Shown: in pieces, positions 1 to 9,095 of the stretch
Position numbering within the stretch: the first letter of the stretch is position 1
Layout: each line of letters begins with the position of its first letter
Assembly: GCA_015478945.1 (NCBI GenBank)
Contig: JABUQX010088371.1
Span: 35,001 to 47,500 of the forward strand
DNA: 12,500 nt
Source of the DNA: Trachelipus rathkii
Lineage: Eukaryota > Arthropoda > Malacostraca > Isopoda > Trachelipodidae
Direction: 5' to 3'
Notes under the pieces: generated by a model
Databases searched by the model: none
What the model was told of the DNA's origin: nothing
Seen by the model: the letters and a program-made list of their open reading frames with translations, nothing else
Translations under genes and position numbers: made by a program

Positions 1-527
1 AGATAAGATACTAACTATGGCCATTTTACCACATACGTTTTTTTTTATTATCATGATACATGTTTTCAAACATTTAAAGTGTTTTATTCGTTTTGAAGTC
101 TTTATTTTGTCCATTATCAAAAATATTTTACTAACGCATACCAATTTGTGTGTTATTTATATTTTACAAGCTATACACGTGTTATTTCCATTCTTATCGA
201 GTAATATGGCATGTGTCTAAAATAGTAATAACCCATAATATGGCATAAAAGTTCAGGAATAAAAATAATGCCGAATATGTTGTTGATAACCACATTGTGA
301 TGATCACATATTAAATCTAATTAAATCTTAAAACTCTTTAGAGTTTAGTTGCATTTCCTCGTTCTTTCGGATTTGATGGAATGAAAGTACAAATTAATAT
401 TACGTCAGCTGATGGGTGACGTTCATTGGAGGAGTACTTAACCCATTCACGCAATGCATTCAATGATACTCTATATTTGAATTTATATTCGATTAAAAAA
501 TAATTTTTGTATTACAAAATATTCTCA
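1..527. other. AT-rich non-coding sequence, no gene recognised
   Basis: The stretch has mixed sequence and no tandem repeat. A plus-strand open frame at 17-220 is rich in Phe, Ile and Leu, as translated T-rich DNA tends to be, and it matches no family I know. I see no splice or promoter signal strong enough to support a gene. It may be intergenic or the intron upstream of the weak exon candidate that follows. Confidence 0.5.
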
Positions 528-747
528 GAGTCTACGTTCAAATTTGCCTATTCTCGGGAGTTATATAAAATTAAATGTTTTGGAGCAGGATGATGGATGG
601 CTCTACACTAAATGCGTCAATGTTCAAAATAATCGTTCCGTCACCAATATTACAAAAAGTGCTTTTAAAATAAAAAGATTTTGTCTACTAAATGATCCCG
701 TTTTGTTACCTCCTTTTGCTATAAAGAATAAAAAAAAATATATATAA
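528..747 (+). CDS. possible terminal exon with an SH3-like segment
   Basis: The frame is open from 481 to the TAA at 745-747 and has no ATG near its start. An acceptor-like TTCTCAG ends at 527, so I begin the candidate exon there. The translation contains the segment KLNVLEQDDGWLY, which resembles the RT-loop/n-Src-loop core of SH3 domains (a hydrophobic residue, an acidic pair, then Trp). A hydrophobic stretch with a basic end follows, where the last SH3 strands would lie. The N-terminal ALYDF-like strand is absent and would have to be in an upstream exon outside the window. The G-x-x-P-x-N-Y motif expected near the SH3 C-terminus is not clearly present. Several AATAAA hexamers lie at and just after the stop. 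The resemblance rests on about 13 residues and could be chance. Confidence 0.2.
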
Positions 748-773
748 AATAAATAATAAATAAAATAAATAAT
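727..773 (+). promoter_or_regulatory. cluster of AATAAA poly(A)-signal-like hexamers
   Basis: AATAAA occurs at 727-732, just before the stop of the candidate exon, and again at 748-753, 755-760, 759-764 and 764-769. The position would suit a 3' end for that exon. In sequence this A/T-rich the hexamer also arises often by chance. Confidence 0.2.
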
Positions 774-951
774 AAGTTAAAAGTGAGAAATTATACTAAT
801 AATTTAATTAATGCAATATGTCATTTGAAGAAAGTTTTTCTGTGTAGTGTTTCTTTCTCTTTTATTTCTTGCAAATTAATTAAAACGCAACTCATTATAA
901 GATCTTTAATTATATTCAGTGGCTTTTTGTATTCATTACCCATTAGCCGGT
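774..951. other. AT-rich spacer without recognised features
   Basis: This is mixed AT-rich sequence between the poly(A)-signal cluster and the first large TA tract. An open frame from 783 runs into the TA repeat and is Tyr/Ile repeat translation at its end. I see no gene in it. Confidence 0.5.
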
Positions 952-1335
<384 letters not shown>

Positions 1336-1336
<1 letters not shown>

Positions 1337-1347
1337 GCTGGGTTGAA
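1336..1347 (+). repeat. left terminal inverted repeat candidate
   Basis: AGCTGGGTTGAA begins exactly where the (TA)n tract ends. Its reverse complement is found once more in the window, at the opposite edge of the transposase-containing segment and also against a TA tract. The first A could belong to the TA tract, leaving an 11-bp core. Confidence 0.6.
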
Positions 1348-1382
1348 AACATGCAAAAGTTGTAGTGCAGATTTGAAACAAC

Positions 1383-1388
1383 TTTATT
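1383..1388 (-). promoter_or_regulatory. poly(A) signal candidate for the transposase-like gene
   Basis: The minus strand reads AATAAA here, followed by G and a T-rich stretch. It lies about 220 bp after the last stop of the minus-strand pseudogene and just inside the left inverted repeat, where the 3' end of a transposase transcript would be expected. A single hexamer in AT-rich DNA is weak evidence. Confidence 0.3.
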
Positions 1389-1605
1389 TTTGTGCTCACT
1401 TCAGATACAGTTTTACCAGTCTCACAATTTATCACCTCCACAACACGTATCATCATTTACCCAAACTTTCCTTGATCTTTTATTTAAAAACAAAAATATA
1501 TATTAAAGCAGATATACAGTATTAGCTGAAAATCCCCGGGCCCACTGGGCTTTTTTTTTTATAATTACATTCTTACATGCTAAACAACCTGCATAGTACA
1601 AAATC

Positions 1606-2905
1606 TCATAGAAAATCAGATTTTGTCTGTACTGAAGGTATTTCGATTCGAGAATGTTTGGTTTTTAGTATTGCACCATGTCGAGAAGTATGACCAACGA
1701 CCCTACTAGAAACACGACTTGGATAACAGCATTGAATCCTTTTTTGAGACATCGACCGAATGACACGGATACTGTGGTAGGAGAATTTGTTGATTACTAA
1801 CCAAAATATCATCACTAATATCGTCAAGAAGAGGTGGGGGGGTGATAGGAGTACTCCCCCAGTCTATCAGTTCCATGTAGGAAGTGGCGTTGAGATTGAC
1901 GTTTAGCTGCCTTTTATCAAAGCAGCGAACTTGCACATTGGTGGAGGAAATTTTCTTTCTTGCTTGAAGAATTTGTTGACAGGAAAATCTTCTTATTGTT
2001 TCCCGTTCATCTGCAACACCAGCTAGCAACAAGTTTTCTGGATGACAAAAATAGGAGTTGTTTAGGAGCACTGGAGAAAGGATGTTCTGATCCTCAGGAG
2101 AAAGTTTTTGATACTGTGATACCATAAAGTGAAAATTCTTTGCACCATCTTGACAGAAGGGATGGAGCGGATATAGAACCATATGGAGGCATAGAAGTTC
2201 AGTACGAATCGTTACAAACGCCTCAGATCATCAGATGCGGATTCTGTTGAAACGTACAATCGAAGCAGTTTGTTAGCTTTAGTTAGCCACCTTGCATGGC
2301 TTAAGGCACCCGGCTGTGCAGTTTTCAAATACCGCATATTATTATGATCTGCATTTTGTACCCCTTGCTGAATTAATAAACAGATTTTTAGTAAATACAG
2401 CTGATCAGAACTTAGATCTTTCGTAACTGTTTCAGGAACATCAACTACAGAGCCTGGAATTGGTTGAAAATTAATGATGGGTTTTGGTCTGAGGATCAAA
2501 TGAGAGCAGTTTGGTTATAGGTCCTTCATGTGACGATGGGCCAGTTGTCTTCCCATCAACAACACTAAATAACTTCCTGAGTGGCAGTTCATTAAAATGC
2601 AACATGCATATGAGCCATTGAAGTGGTCTTTTAAGATGTAACTCCAACAGTGTGATTTTTCCATTCTTGTTACCCGTATTCACAGGAGTTCCATCGTAAA
2701 TCACTGCTCTTAAAGTCTCTGTAGATCTTGTTCGTTCAATAATACCCAGAATTTCATTAAATACATCTCGAGATCTTCTGAGTTAGGACTAACGTGATCG
2801 ATGTAACATGCATCTGGAAATGACACTAGCACGTAATGTTCTTCTCTAACTTTTCTACGCACACCTTCAGTATCGACTAATGTTTCATCTATTTGCCACA
2901 ACCAT

Positions 2906-2961
<56 letters not shown>

Positions 2962-3845
2962 TGCAGACCATACCTCTGTGTTGCAGCAAATGCTCCTCTG
3001 ACTGTTGTCTCTCCAGTATTTTCTTTGGCGTTGTAACTTACTTGGATCAACAACGTTTTTTGGTGACAGAATTCCGAGGTCCTTGAGGGCAGCATTAACT
3101 GATGAGACATGCATCTCTATTGCTCACATTTGTCCTCTCTAATGCTTTACACAACTCAGGATACTGGTTTCTATTTGAGGGTGACATTCTTCCATTTCTT
3201 CTGATTCTAAGGAAAATGTTCTTCTAGCACATCACTCTCACTGGCCTGATAATTCAACTGAACTTACACCATTTTTGCGTATCTTTGTGTCTCATCTTAC
3301 TTTCAAATGTCAACCGTTTCTTTTCCTTTCCTGAAGTTTCATGTTGTTTCTCTGTTCTTTCCTTTCCCCTTTCCGTATTACATGCGTCTTGAGTGTTTTG
3401 TCAAGCCAAAATTGCCCATCCAATACAGGGATTTTCTTTTCATTGGAACATTGACATTGATTACGTTTAACTATACCATTATAACACACTTGCACGCGCT
3501 AATGTCGAAGAGACGAGAAAATGATTTTATTTTATCTTGATATGTTAGAGAAGATTGTTTATTTCTTGAATATTTCATCAAATCATTGACATTCACTATT
3601 AGTCTCTTCACTTTCACTATAACACTTTTAAATTCTATTGTTGGAATGCCTGCTTTATTGTATATGCCTTTAACTTCTGTTGCCACTAACTTTGATAGAT
3701 GAGTAACACTGGCATCTTTGTTGACTACTTGATGGAACTTGTAGGCTCTAAAAACATCCTCAGCCAGTGGTAGCTGATTTTCGACAAGTGGTTGTGGATA
3801 ACCGAATATTGCATGCCTGTCTTTATGCCTTGTTGCACATGCCAT
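1606..3845 (-). pseudogene. frame-shifted transposase-like gene (uncharacterised metazoan family)
   Basis: About 745 codons of a conserved but unnamed family are spread over all three minus frames. In order: ATG at 3845-3843 (MACATRHKDRHAIFGYPQ), PLAEDVFRAYKF; a paired-Cys segment ACKC...CQCSNEKKIP near 3500-3430; a basic then acidic linker (3400-3215); YPELCKALERTNVSNRDA; ALKDLGILSPKNVVDPSKL; the poly-C insertion; VREEHYVLVSFPDACYIDHV; YDGTPVNTGNKNG; LLELHLKRPLQW; LHFNELPLRKLF; SSDQLYLLKICLLIQQG; ALSHARWLTKANKLLRLYV; FYASIWFYIRS; NSYFCHPENLLLAG; YMELIDWG; PCHSVDVSKKD; SSRVVGHTSRHGAIL; KSDFL then stop. Frameshifts lie near 3490, 3115, 2715, 2490, 2165 and 1725, more in the linker, and an in-frame TAA at 2214-2212. 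I recall these blocks from predicted proteins in invertebrates, some loosely labelled cc8K15.2-like. The Asp-containing YDGT block and the late CH(T/S)xxV block suggest a DDE-type transposase with a helical insertion, which is inference. In this copy Asp replaces the Glu I expect after PCHSV. It cannot make a complete protein. Confidence 0.8.
2907..2961. repeat. 55-bp poly(C)/poly(G) homopolymer
   Basis: An uninterrupted run of 55 C on the plus strand (G on the coding strand) splits the transposase-like pseudogene between the basic VDPSKLQRQRKYW region and the block containing IDETLVDTEGVRRK. It would read as polyglycine. Pure G:C runs this long are rare in animal DNA. It may be a real expansion able to form G-quadruplex and i-motif structures, or a sequencing artefact, since two-colour Illumina chemistry calls missing signal as G. 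Confidence 0.95.
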
Positions 3846-3916
3846 GATACGTCTTGCAATAATAGTAATAAACACTGCACCCACAGGACTTATCCCAAAC
3901 GTCGAATAGTCTGAAT

Positions 3917-3931
3917 CTGAAATGAGACAGA
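3917..3931 (-). other. 3' splice acceptor-like site upstream of the transposase start
   Basis: On the minus strand a pyrimidine-rich TCTGTCTCATTTCAG ends at 3917. The frame downstream of it is open into the ATG at 3845. A 5' intron in the transposase-like gene is possible, but no matching donor can be assigned. Confidence 0.2.
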
Positions 3932-4139
3932 AATAGCTCTCAATTAGTATTAAAACCAAATTTTGAAGAACAAAGCATATAAAATTCATAACTTAAAAAT
4001 AGTAAAAAACGATGTCAAAACCCTTTAAAAAAACTAAAGTTGGCCCCCTAGACATTGAGTAAATGCAAAATGATTTTTTGTCCCACTACAGGGAAGCCAA
4101 AGAGCACCAATTTGACCATGTTTGGTTATCCCACCAAAA

Positions 4140-4288
<149 letters not shown>

Positions 4289-4540
4289 TGTATTATTATT
4301 TATTAATTATTATTATATTATATTATTATTAATATTATTATTATTATTTATTATTATTATTATTATTATTAATTATTATTATTATTATTTTATTATTATT
4401 ATTATTATTATTATATATTATTTATTATTTTATTATTATTATTACTATATTATTATTATTTTTTATATTATATATATATTTATTATTTATTATATTATAT
4501 ATTATTATTATTATTATTATTATTTATTATTGATTATTAT
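4289..4540. repeat. (ATT)n-type trinucleotide repeat
   Basis: About 250 bp is dominated by TTA/ATT triplets, with scattered TTTA and TATA interruptions and almost no G or C. It is continuous with the TA tract before it and stops sharply at 4541. Confidence 0.9.
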
Positions 4541-4605
4541 GAAATTTGCAGTCTCCCCGCCACCCAAATTTCTTCTCTAGAGCTGCCCGACATAATTATA
4601 AATAT
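4541..4605. other. short G+C-containing island between repeats
   Basis: About 65 bp of unique-looking sequence begins GAAATTTGCAGTCTCCCCGC and contains GAGCTGCCCGAC. It is bounded by ATT repeat on the left and TA repeat on the right. It is too short for a gene. It may be one edge of a dispersed repeat whose other edge is the island starting at 4696. Confidence 0.3.
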
Positions 4606-4695
4606 TAAATTATATATATATATATATATTATATATATATATAATAATATATATATATATCATATCTATATAATATTATATATATATAATATATA
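4606..4695. repeat. interrupted (TA)n tract
   Basis: About 90 bp of TA repeat is broken by ATAATA and CATATCTATA. It ends at the purine-rich start of the next island. Confidence 0.9.
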
Positions 4696-4906
4696 GTAGG
4701 AAGAGAAGGAGAGGAGAACTGAACAGAAATAAAGGTTTTGTATATAATAAATTCAATCTTAAGTGAATTGCGTTCTCTTCCACCCTTTTATCGAATTTTA
4801 TTTTCGTGCTTTCAATGTACTCAGACCCTCTTCAACTTATTCATCTTACATTTCATAAAATTTATTTTCTAAATCTAATCTACTTGGTTCCAAAGACATT
4901 ACATTT

Positions 4907-4909
<3 letters not shown>
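4696..4909. other. unique-looking island, possible LTR-like 3' portion
   Basis: The segment opens with a purine-rich run (GTAGGAAGAGAAGGAGAGG), then ACTGAACAGAAATAAAGG, which contains an AATAAA, then about 180 bp of mixed sequence with no open frame. A purine tract followed by a poly(A) signal and a T-rich tail recalls the R-U5 side of a retroelement LTR. No TG...CA pair or target duplication is visible. The identity is a guess. Confidence 0.2.

Positions 4910-4960
<51 letters not shown>
4910..4960 (+). repeat. 51-bp poly(A) homopolymer
   Basis: An uninterrupted run of 51 A is followed by CATTCTTTACG and then T-rich sequence to about 5020. It could be the tail of a retroposed insertion oriented left to right. 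I recognise no SINE or LINE body in the 210 bp before it and see no target duplication. Confidence 0.9.
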
Positions 4961-4961
<1 letters not shown>

Positions 4962-5067
4962 ATTCTTTACGTTTTTTTTTAATTTTTTTTAATTTTTTAT
5001 TTGTTTGTTTATTTATTTTTGGCTAGCTCTCACTCTGATATATATATTTCACAAAAAATTTCTTCAA

Positions 5068-5672
5068 TTACTTTACTTTTACTTTTCTTACTTTAATCTT
5101 TCTTAACTTCTTCTCGAAATTTTTGTATTCAGCTAAAGCTTTTTATTATTTTTTGCCGAACATCTTTATTTGTGACAATTCCGGGCATACTACCTTTTCC
5201 TATGCCCTGCAACTCATTTGATCCCAATATTACATCTTCTTGATCTAAGATGGTGCAACGTACCATATAATTTTTAAAAAAGACATGCTCTGCTAATGGT
5301 GGTAATCAGCCTGTGGTTTTCCTAAGATTTTGCATCTGAACTTACCCGTACCTTGAAGCTGTTTTATATCAATAATCCAATTGTTGTGTCCCTTCATGCT
5401 GGTAGATTGTGATATTTCAGATTGTTTCAAAAAATCAAGAGTTCCTCTCTAGCATCTATTCTTTTATAATTTTTCTAAATTTCTTTTTCTCTAAAGCATT
5501 TGAATTTATCATTAACCAAACGATTTGAAGGAATCTTAATTATTTTAATTTGATCTCAAATTGAAAGAATAACCTTTGAAAGAAATAGTGAATAAGGATG
5601 TTCTTTCATCTTTTTTTTTAATATTTGGTCCTCAACCTTTTGGATTATAGTGAAAACTTTTATTTCGTGCAT
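5068..5672 (-). pseudogene. unrecognised degraded protein-coding relic A
   Basis: I cannot assign this to a family. Read on the minus strand it gives a protein-like text across frame changes. From an ATG at 5672 the frame reads through KKKMKEHPYSLFLSKVI to a TGA at 5558-5556, continues in frame with IPSNRLVNDKFKCFREKEI to a TAG at 5477-5475, then KNYKRIDAREELL. A second frame gives LDFLKQSEISQSTSMKGHNN and GTGKFRCKILGKPQADY (ends 5296). A third, open 5305-5132, gives LPPLAEHVFFKNYMVRC, DVILGSNELQGIGKGSMPGI and DVRQKIIKSFS. The last frame gives AEYKNFEKKLRKIK. Charged and aromatic residues are balanced, unlike the repeat-translated frames nearby, which argues for real ancestry. The LGKPQ, PLAEHVF and SMPGIV pieces echo FGYPQ, PLAEDVF and GIPTIE in the first part of the transposase-like pseudogene in the same order. 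Relic A also extends about 100 residues upstream of them, so it may instead be unrelated. Confidence 0.45.
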
Positions 5673-5945
5673 TAATTATATCAAATAAAACACAGAGCTT
5701 TTAGAATAAGGTCATTCTATTTTCCGAAATTTTTTTTAGTTAACTTTTCTATCCTATTTCATGTAACCTGACTTTGATTCCTTTTCGTATAGAAGTTGTT
5801 TTAATCACTTATGAAATTAATGAATTTTAATTTATACTCTAATTTAAAGATAGAAGTGGCACTTCACTGATTTACATTATGCCTCCAGCATTCTTTCTTT
5901 CCTTTTATTAATGGCATTGCAATTTATACTTACAATTCCACATTG

Positions 5946-5946
<1 letters not shown>
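5673..5946. other. AT-rich sequence, no clear feature
   Basis: This lies between relic A and the TA tract. Minus-strand frames show only short open pieces with stops, including INKRKERMLEA near 5890. It may be a more decayed continuation of relic A or plain intergenic sequence. Confidence 0.35.
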
Positions 5947-5983
<37 letters not shown>

Positions 5984-6270
5984 TATATTTTATTATATAA
6001 TATATATATATATACTAATATATATATATAATAGGTATATATATATATATAAAATATTTGTATATATATATAATTATATTATATTATATATATATATTAT
6101 TATATATATATATATATATAATACTATTATATATATATATATATAGATATATATATATTATATATATATATACTTATATATATATATATATTATACTATA
6201 TATATATATAATATATAATATATATATATTATATATATATATTATATTATATATATTTATATATGATATA

Positions 6271-6331
<61 letters not shown>
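5947..6331. repeat. long interrupted (TA)n microsatellite
   Basis: About 385 bp of TA repeat has frequent AA/TT slips and rare G or C interruptions (for example GG near 6035). It separates the two coding relics. If they belonged to one gene, this tract would have been intronic or expanded later. Confidence 0.95.
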
Positions 6332-6334
<3 letters not shown>

Positions 6335-6441
6335 GATTCTGAATAACAAAATCACAATTAAAAATAGTATAATCTACATTAAATATTTATGGGTGCCAAC
6401 ACATAACCTGTGTTTCTAACATAAATATTTGAGCAGATAAC

Positions 6442-6927
6442 TCATGATAGTTTTCCTTTATATATTTTCAATGTGATGTTTTCTTGCATATGAATATTTT
6501 CATCTAACAAGCAGTTCAATGTATTTCTTGGGCTATAAGTTTTTCTCTTTGCTTTTTCTCGTTCCTTTCTTTGGGAAGATCATATTTTGTCTCTATACAA
6601 TCTTCAAAAGAATCAGCTTAGTTTCTACGACACCTCAAAACATTTTTCGTACACCTGTAAGTGCTTTTCCATTATAAATGTATGAATATGGCATCTTATA
6701 TAAGATAGATTCACCAGAACATCATTTTAGTAAGAGGTCTCGATATCTCACTTGCCCACTCGTTTGATTTTTTCACTAATCTCTTCAAAAGCTGCATCAC
6801 TTTCAGTATAATACCGCCTGAACAAAGAGAAACTAATCTTCCGTTTTCTTTATGACTTGTTTAATCCTTCATTTCTTTTCCTTTTCCATCCAACTTTCTG
6901 ACTGTAAACCAAATCACTATAATGATT
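6442..6927 (-). pseudogene. unrecognised degraded protein-coding relic B
   Basis: No family is recognised. On the minus strand a frame open from 6927 gives LVYSQKVGWKRKRNEGLNKS, a TAA at 6852-6850, then in the same frame RKRKISFSLFRRYYTESD and AAFEEISEKIKRVGK to a TGA at 6750-6748. Short pieces in other frames follow (ISRPLTK, NDVLVNLSY, YIYNGKALTGVRKMF). A 58-codon open run at 6618-6445 gives ADSFEDCIETKYDLPKERNE, KKQREKTYSPRNTLNCLLDE and NIHMQENITLKIYKGKLS, stop 6444-6442. The charged composition and the way neighbouring frames continue each other suggest a dead gene with several frameshifts. It has the same orientation as relic A, so one parent gene or element is possible. Confidence 0.4.
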
Positions 6928-7612
6928 TCATATCCCTGACACTAAGAAATGGTGCATCTTTTTTTTTCCTTAATTTTATCAATTAAAAATATACCCATAT
7001 TCTAAACCATTATTTTCATTAATACTTATTTTAAATTAGTTGCTATGTGTATTCTGCTCCTTCTCACAGCTCAAAGCGTCTTTTAAAAAATAAATAAATT
7101 TATATGAAGAGTTATTTTCATTCATCAATATTTCAATCTAAATTCAAATTATTAAATCCATAAGCTGAGAAAGAGATTAATTAATGAAAACTAAATTTAA
7201 TAAAAGCCTTTTTAAAAGATTTAGATTATAATTTCGAAATAATTATGAAAGATCTATCTCAAAAATTTCCATTTTCATTTTGGAAAATAGTTATAATTTA
7301 TTACAGACAGAAAGATCAGATTAAATTACTATGAATACATAAAACAATAAACTTTGTGATAAGATAACAATTAGAAATAATTCAATTCTTTCATGTGTAA
7401 TAAGTCTACTTAACTGAATATTATTACAATATTAGCATTTCGACAAAATTATTTGGATAACACTTTATATTTTGCTTAAAATTTTAAGATTCTCAAATAT
7501 TATGTAATAATCACTAGAAATGTTCGCAATTGCAAATATTTCTTCTCAATCAAAAAAGTAAAATAATAGATTGGATCTATAAACATCATTTTGTAAGCTT
7601 AACTATCCTTTG
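6928..7612. other. AT-rich intergenic sequence, nothing recognised
   Basis: About 690 bp of mixed AT-rich sequence has stops in all frames, no tandem repeat and no recognisable protein pieces on either strand. A few T-rich or A-rich runs (near 6960 and 7085) are the only texture. Confidence 0.5.
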
Positions 7613-7654
<42 letters not shown>

Positions 7655-7828
7655 TATATATAGATATTATAAATATATATATATATAATATATATATATG
7701 ATATATGTATATATATATATAATAATATATATATATTAATTATATATATATAATTATATATATAATATATATATATATATAAATATTCTATATGTATTAT
7801 ATATATATAAAAATATTATATATATATA

Positions 7829-7887
<59 letters not shown>
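7613..7887. repeat. interrupted (TA)n microsatellite
   Basis: About 275 bp of TA repeat has slips and a few single-base interruptions. It ends cleanly at TATATAGGTAAG. Open frames entering it translate to Tyr-Ile repeats. Confidence 0.95.
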
Positions 7888-7889
<2 letters not shown>

Positions 7890-8269
7890 TAAGAAAATTC
7901 AAGTTTGGAAAGTAATTATCATAAAGAGACCAATAAATTTTGAAATGTTACGAAACTTTGTAGAAAAAAAGAACGAACCTTTATGGGAAAATGTTTCCAA
8001 ATCAAAGAAATTTTCCTTTTTCTCTCCAATCGAATGAATATAAAAGAGTTTCGACAAGGGAGAAATTTTTAAGGAATTTTAATTTTAATTCTCTAAAAAG
8101 ATCGACCATAAATTAAAGTCGTAGTTTCGAGTTCGTGTCGCAAGTGACACTCCATTGCCTATTTTTGAATTTCACTAAAATTGATTCCTTAATGGAGACT
8201 TTTCTCTACAGTCTGTTTAAACTCTTTTAATCTCTGATTTAATTTTCAAGTATATGAATATTACCATAG
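7888..8269. other. non-repetitive spacer with one short plus-strand open run
   Basis: A plus-strand frame stays open from the TA tract to a TGA at 8035-8037 and gives about 50 protein-like residues (FEMLRNFVEKKNEPLWENVS). It has no ATG outside the repeat and no recognised motif. It could be a short coding relic or chance. The rest to 8269 shows nothing. Confidence 0.25.
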
Positions 8270-9095
8270 TTTCCAACACTTAATTGTAACACTAATTTAA
8301 TTTCAAATTTCTAACACTGAACAGTTTCTAACACTTATTCTAACACTTAATTATGTTATCTTGGTTTATTCTCTTTTATTTTATATTTTCATGGTTTAGC
8401 TTTAGCTTAATTTCCTTGGTTTGGTTTATAGTCTTACCTTTTATTTTATGTTTCCATGGTTTAAACTTTAATGCTTAATTAATTATTATTATGATCTTGA
8501 GATGAACTTTAACATTTAATTATCTTTTCTTGGAATAAAATCTGACGCTTAATTATAATATGTTGGTTTAAACTTTGATGCTTAATTATTTTATCTTTGT
8601 TTAAACTCTAACACTTAATAATATCATGATTTAAACTTTAACACAATTACATTATATTGGATTAAACTCAAGTACTTAATTATTTTATTTTGATTTAAAT
8701 TCTAACGCAAATATAGCCTTGATTTAAATTCTAAGACTTAATTATATTATCTTAGTTCAAACTCTAGGACTTTGTTATTTCATTTGGTTTAAACTCTAGC
8801 AACAATATATTATATTATCATGGTTTAAATTTTAACGCTTATTATATTATATTAGTTTGAACTCTAGCGCTTCTTTATATCATCTTGATTTAAATTCAAA
8901 CGCATAATTATATTACCTTGGCTTAAGCTCTAATGCTTATTTATATTATCTTGGTTTAAACTAGCACTTATTTATATTTTCTTGGTTTTAACTCTAACAT
9001 TTATTTATATTAACAAGGTTTAAATTATAACGCTTAATTATATTGTCATGGTTTGAACTCTAAGGCTTTCTTTATATTATTTTGGTTTATATACT
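8270..9095. repeat. degenerate tandem array, period about 33 bp
   Basis: A unit close to TTGGTTTAAACTCTAACGCT followed by TAATTATATTATC recurs about 23 times. Recognisable TGGTTTA-like anchors run from 8364 to 9082, an average spacing near 32.6 bp. Units differ by point changes and small indels, so the array is old. Its left edge (about 8270-8350) has about five shorter copies of only the TTCTAACACTTA part. Each unit carries a palindromic GTTTAAAC-like core. There are no unique spacers, so it is a minisatellite or satellite fragment and not a CRISPR array. Confidence 0.85.

Noticed and set aside
17..220. 67-codon plus-strand open frame
   Set aside because: Its Phe/Ile/Leu-rich text is what T-rich DNA gives. 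It has no motif, no family resemblance and no supporting signals.
2880..3086. Plus-strand frame with a long polyproline run
   Set aside because: It is the antisense reading of the poly-C tract within the recognised minus-strand pseudogene.
3307..3540. 77-codon plus-strand open frame
   Set aside because: It lies opposite the paired-Cys region of the minus-strand pseudogene, which has family similarity. The plus frame has none.
5943..6342. Plus-strand frames in the third large TA tract
   Set aside because: They are pure translation of (TA)n with slips.
8270..9095. CRISPR-like array
   Set aside because: The units adjoin one another without unique spacers, are degenerate, and lie in eukaryote-like DNA with no cas genes.
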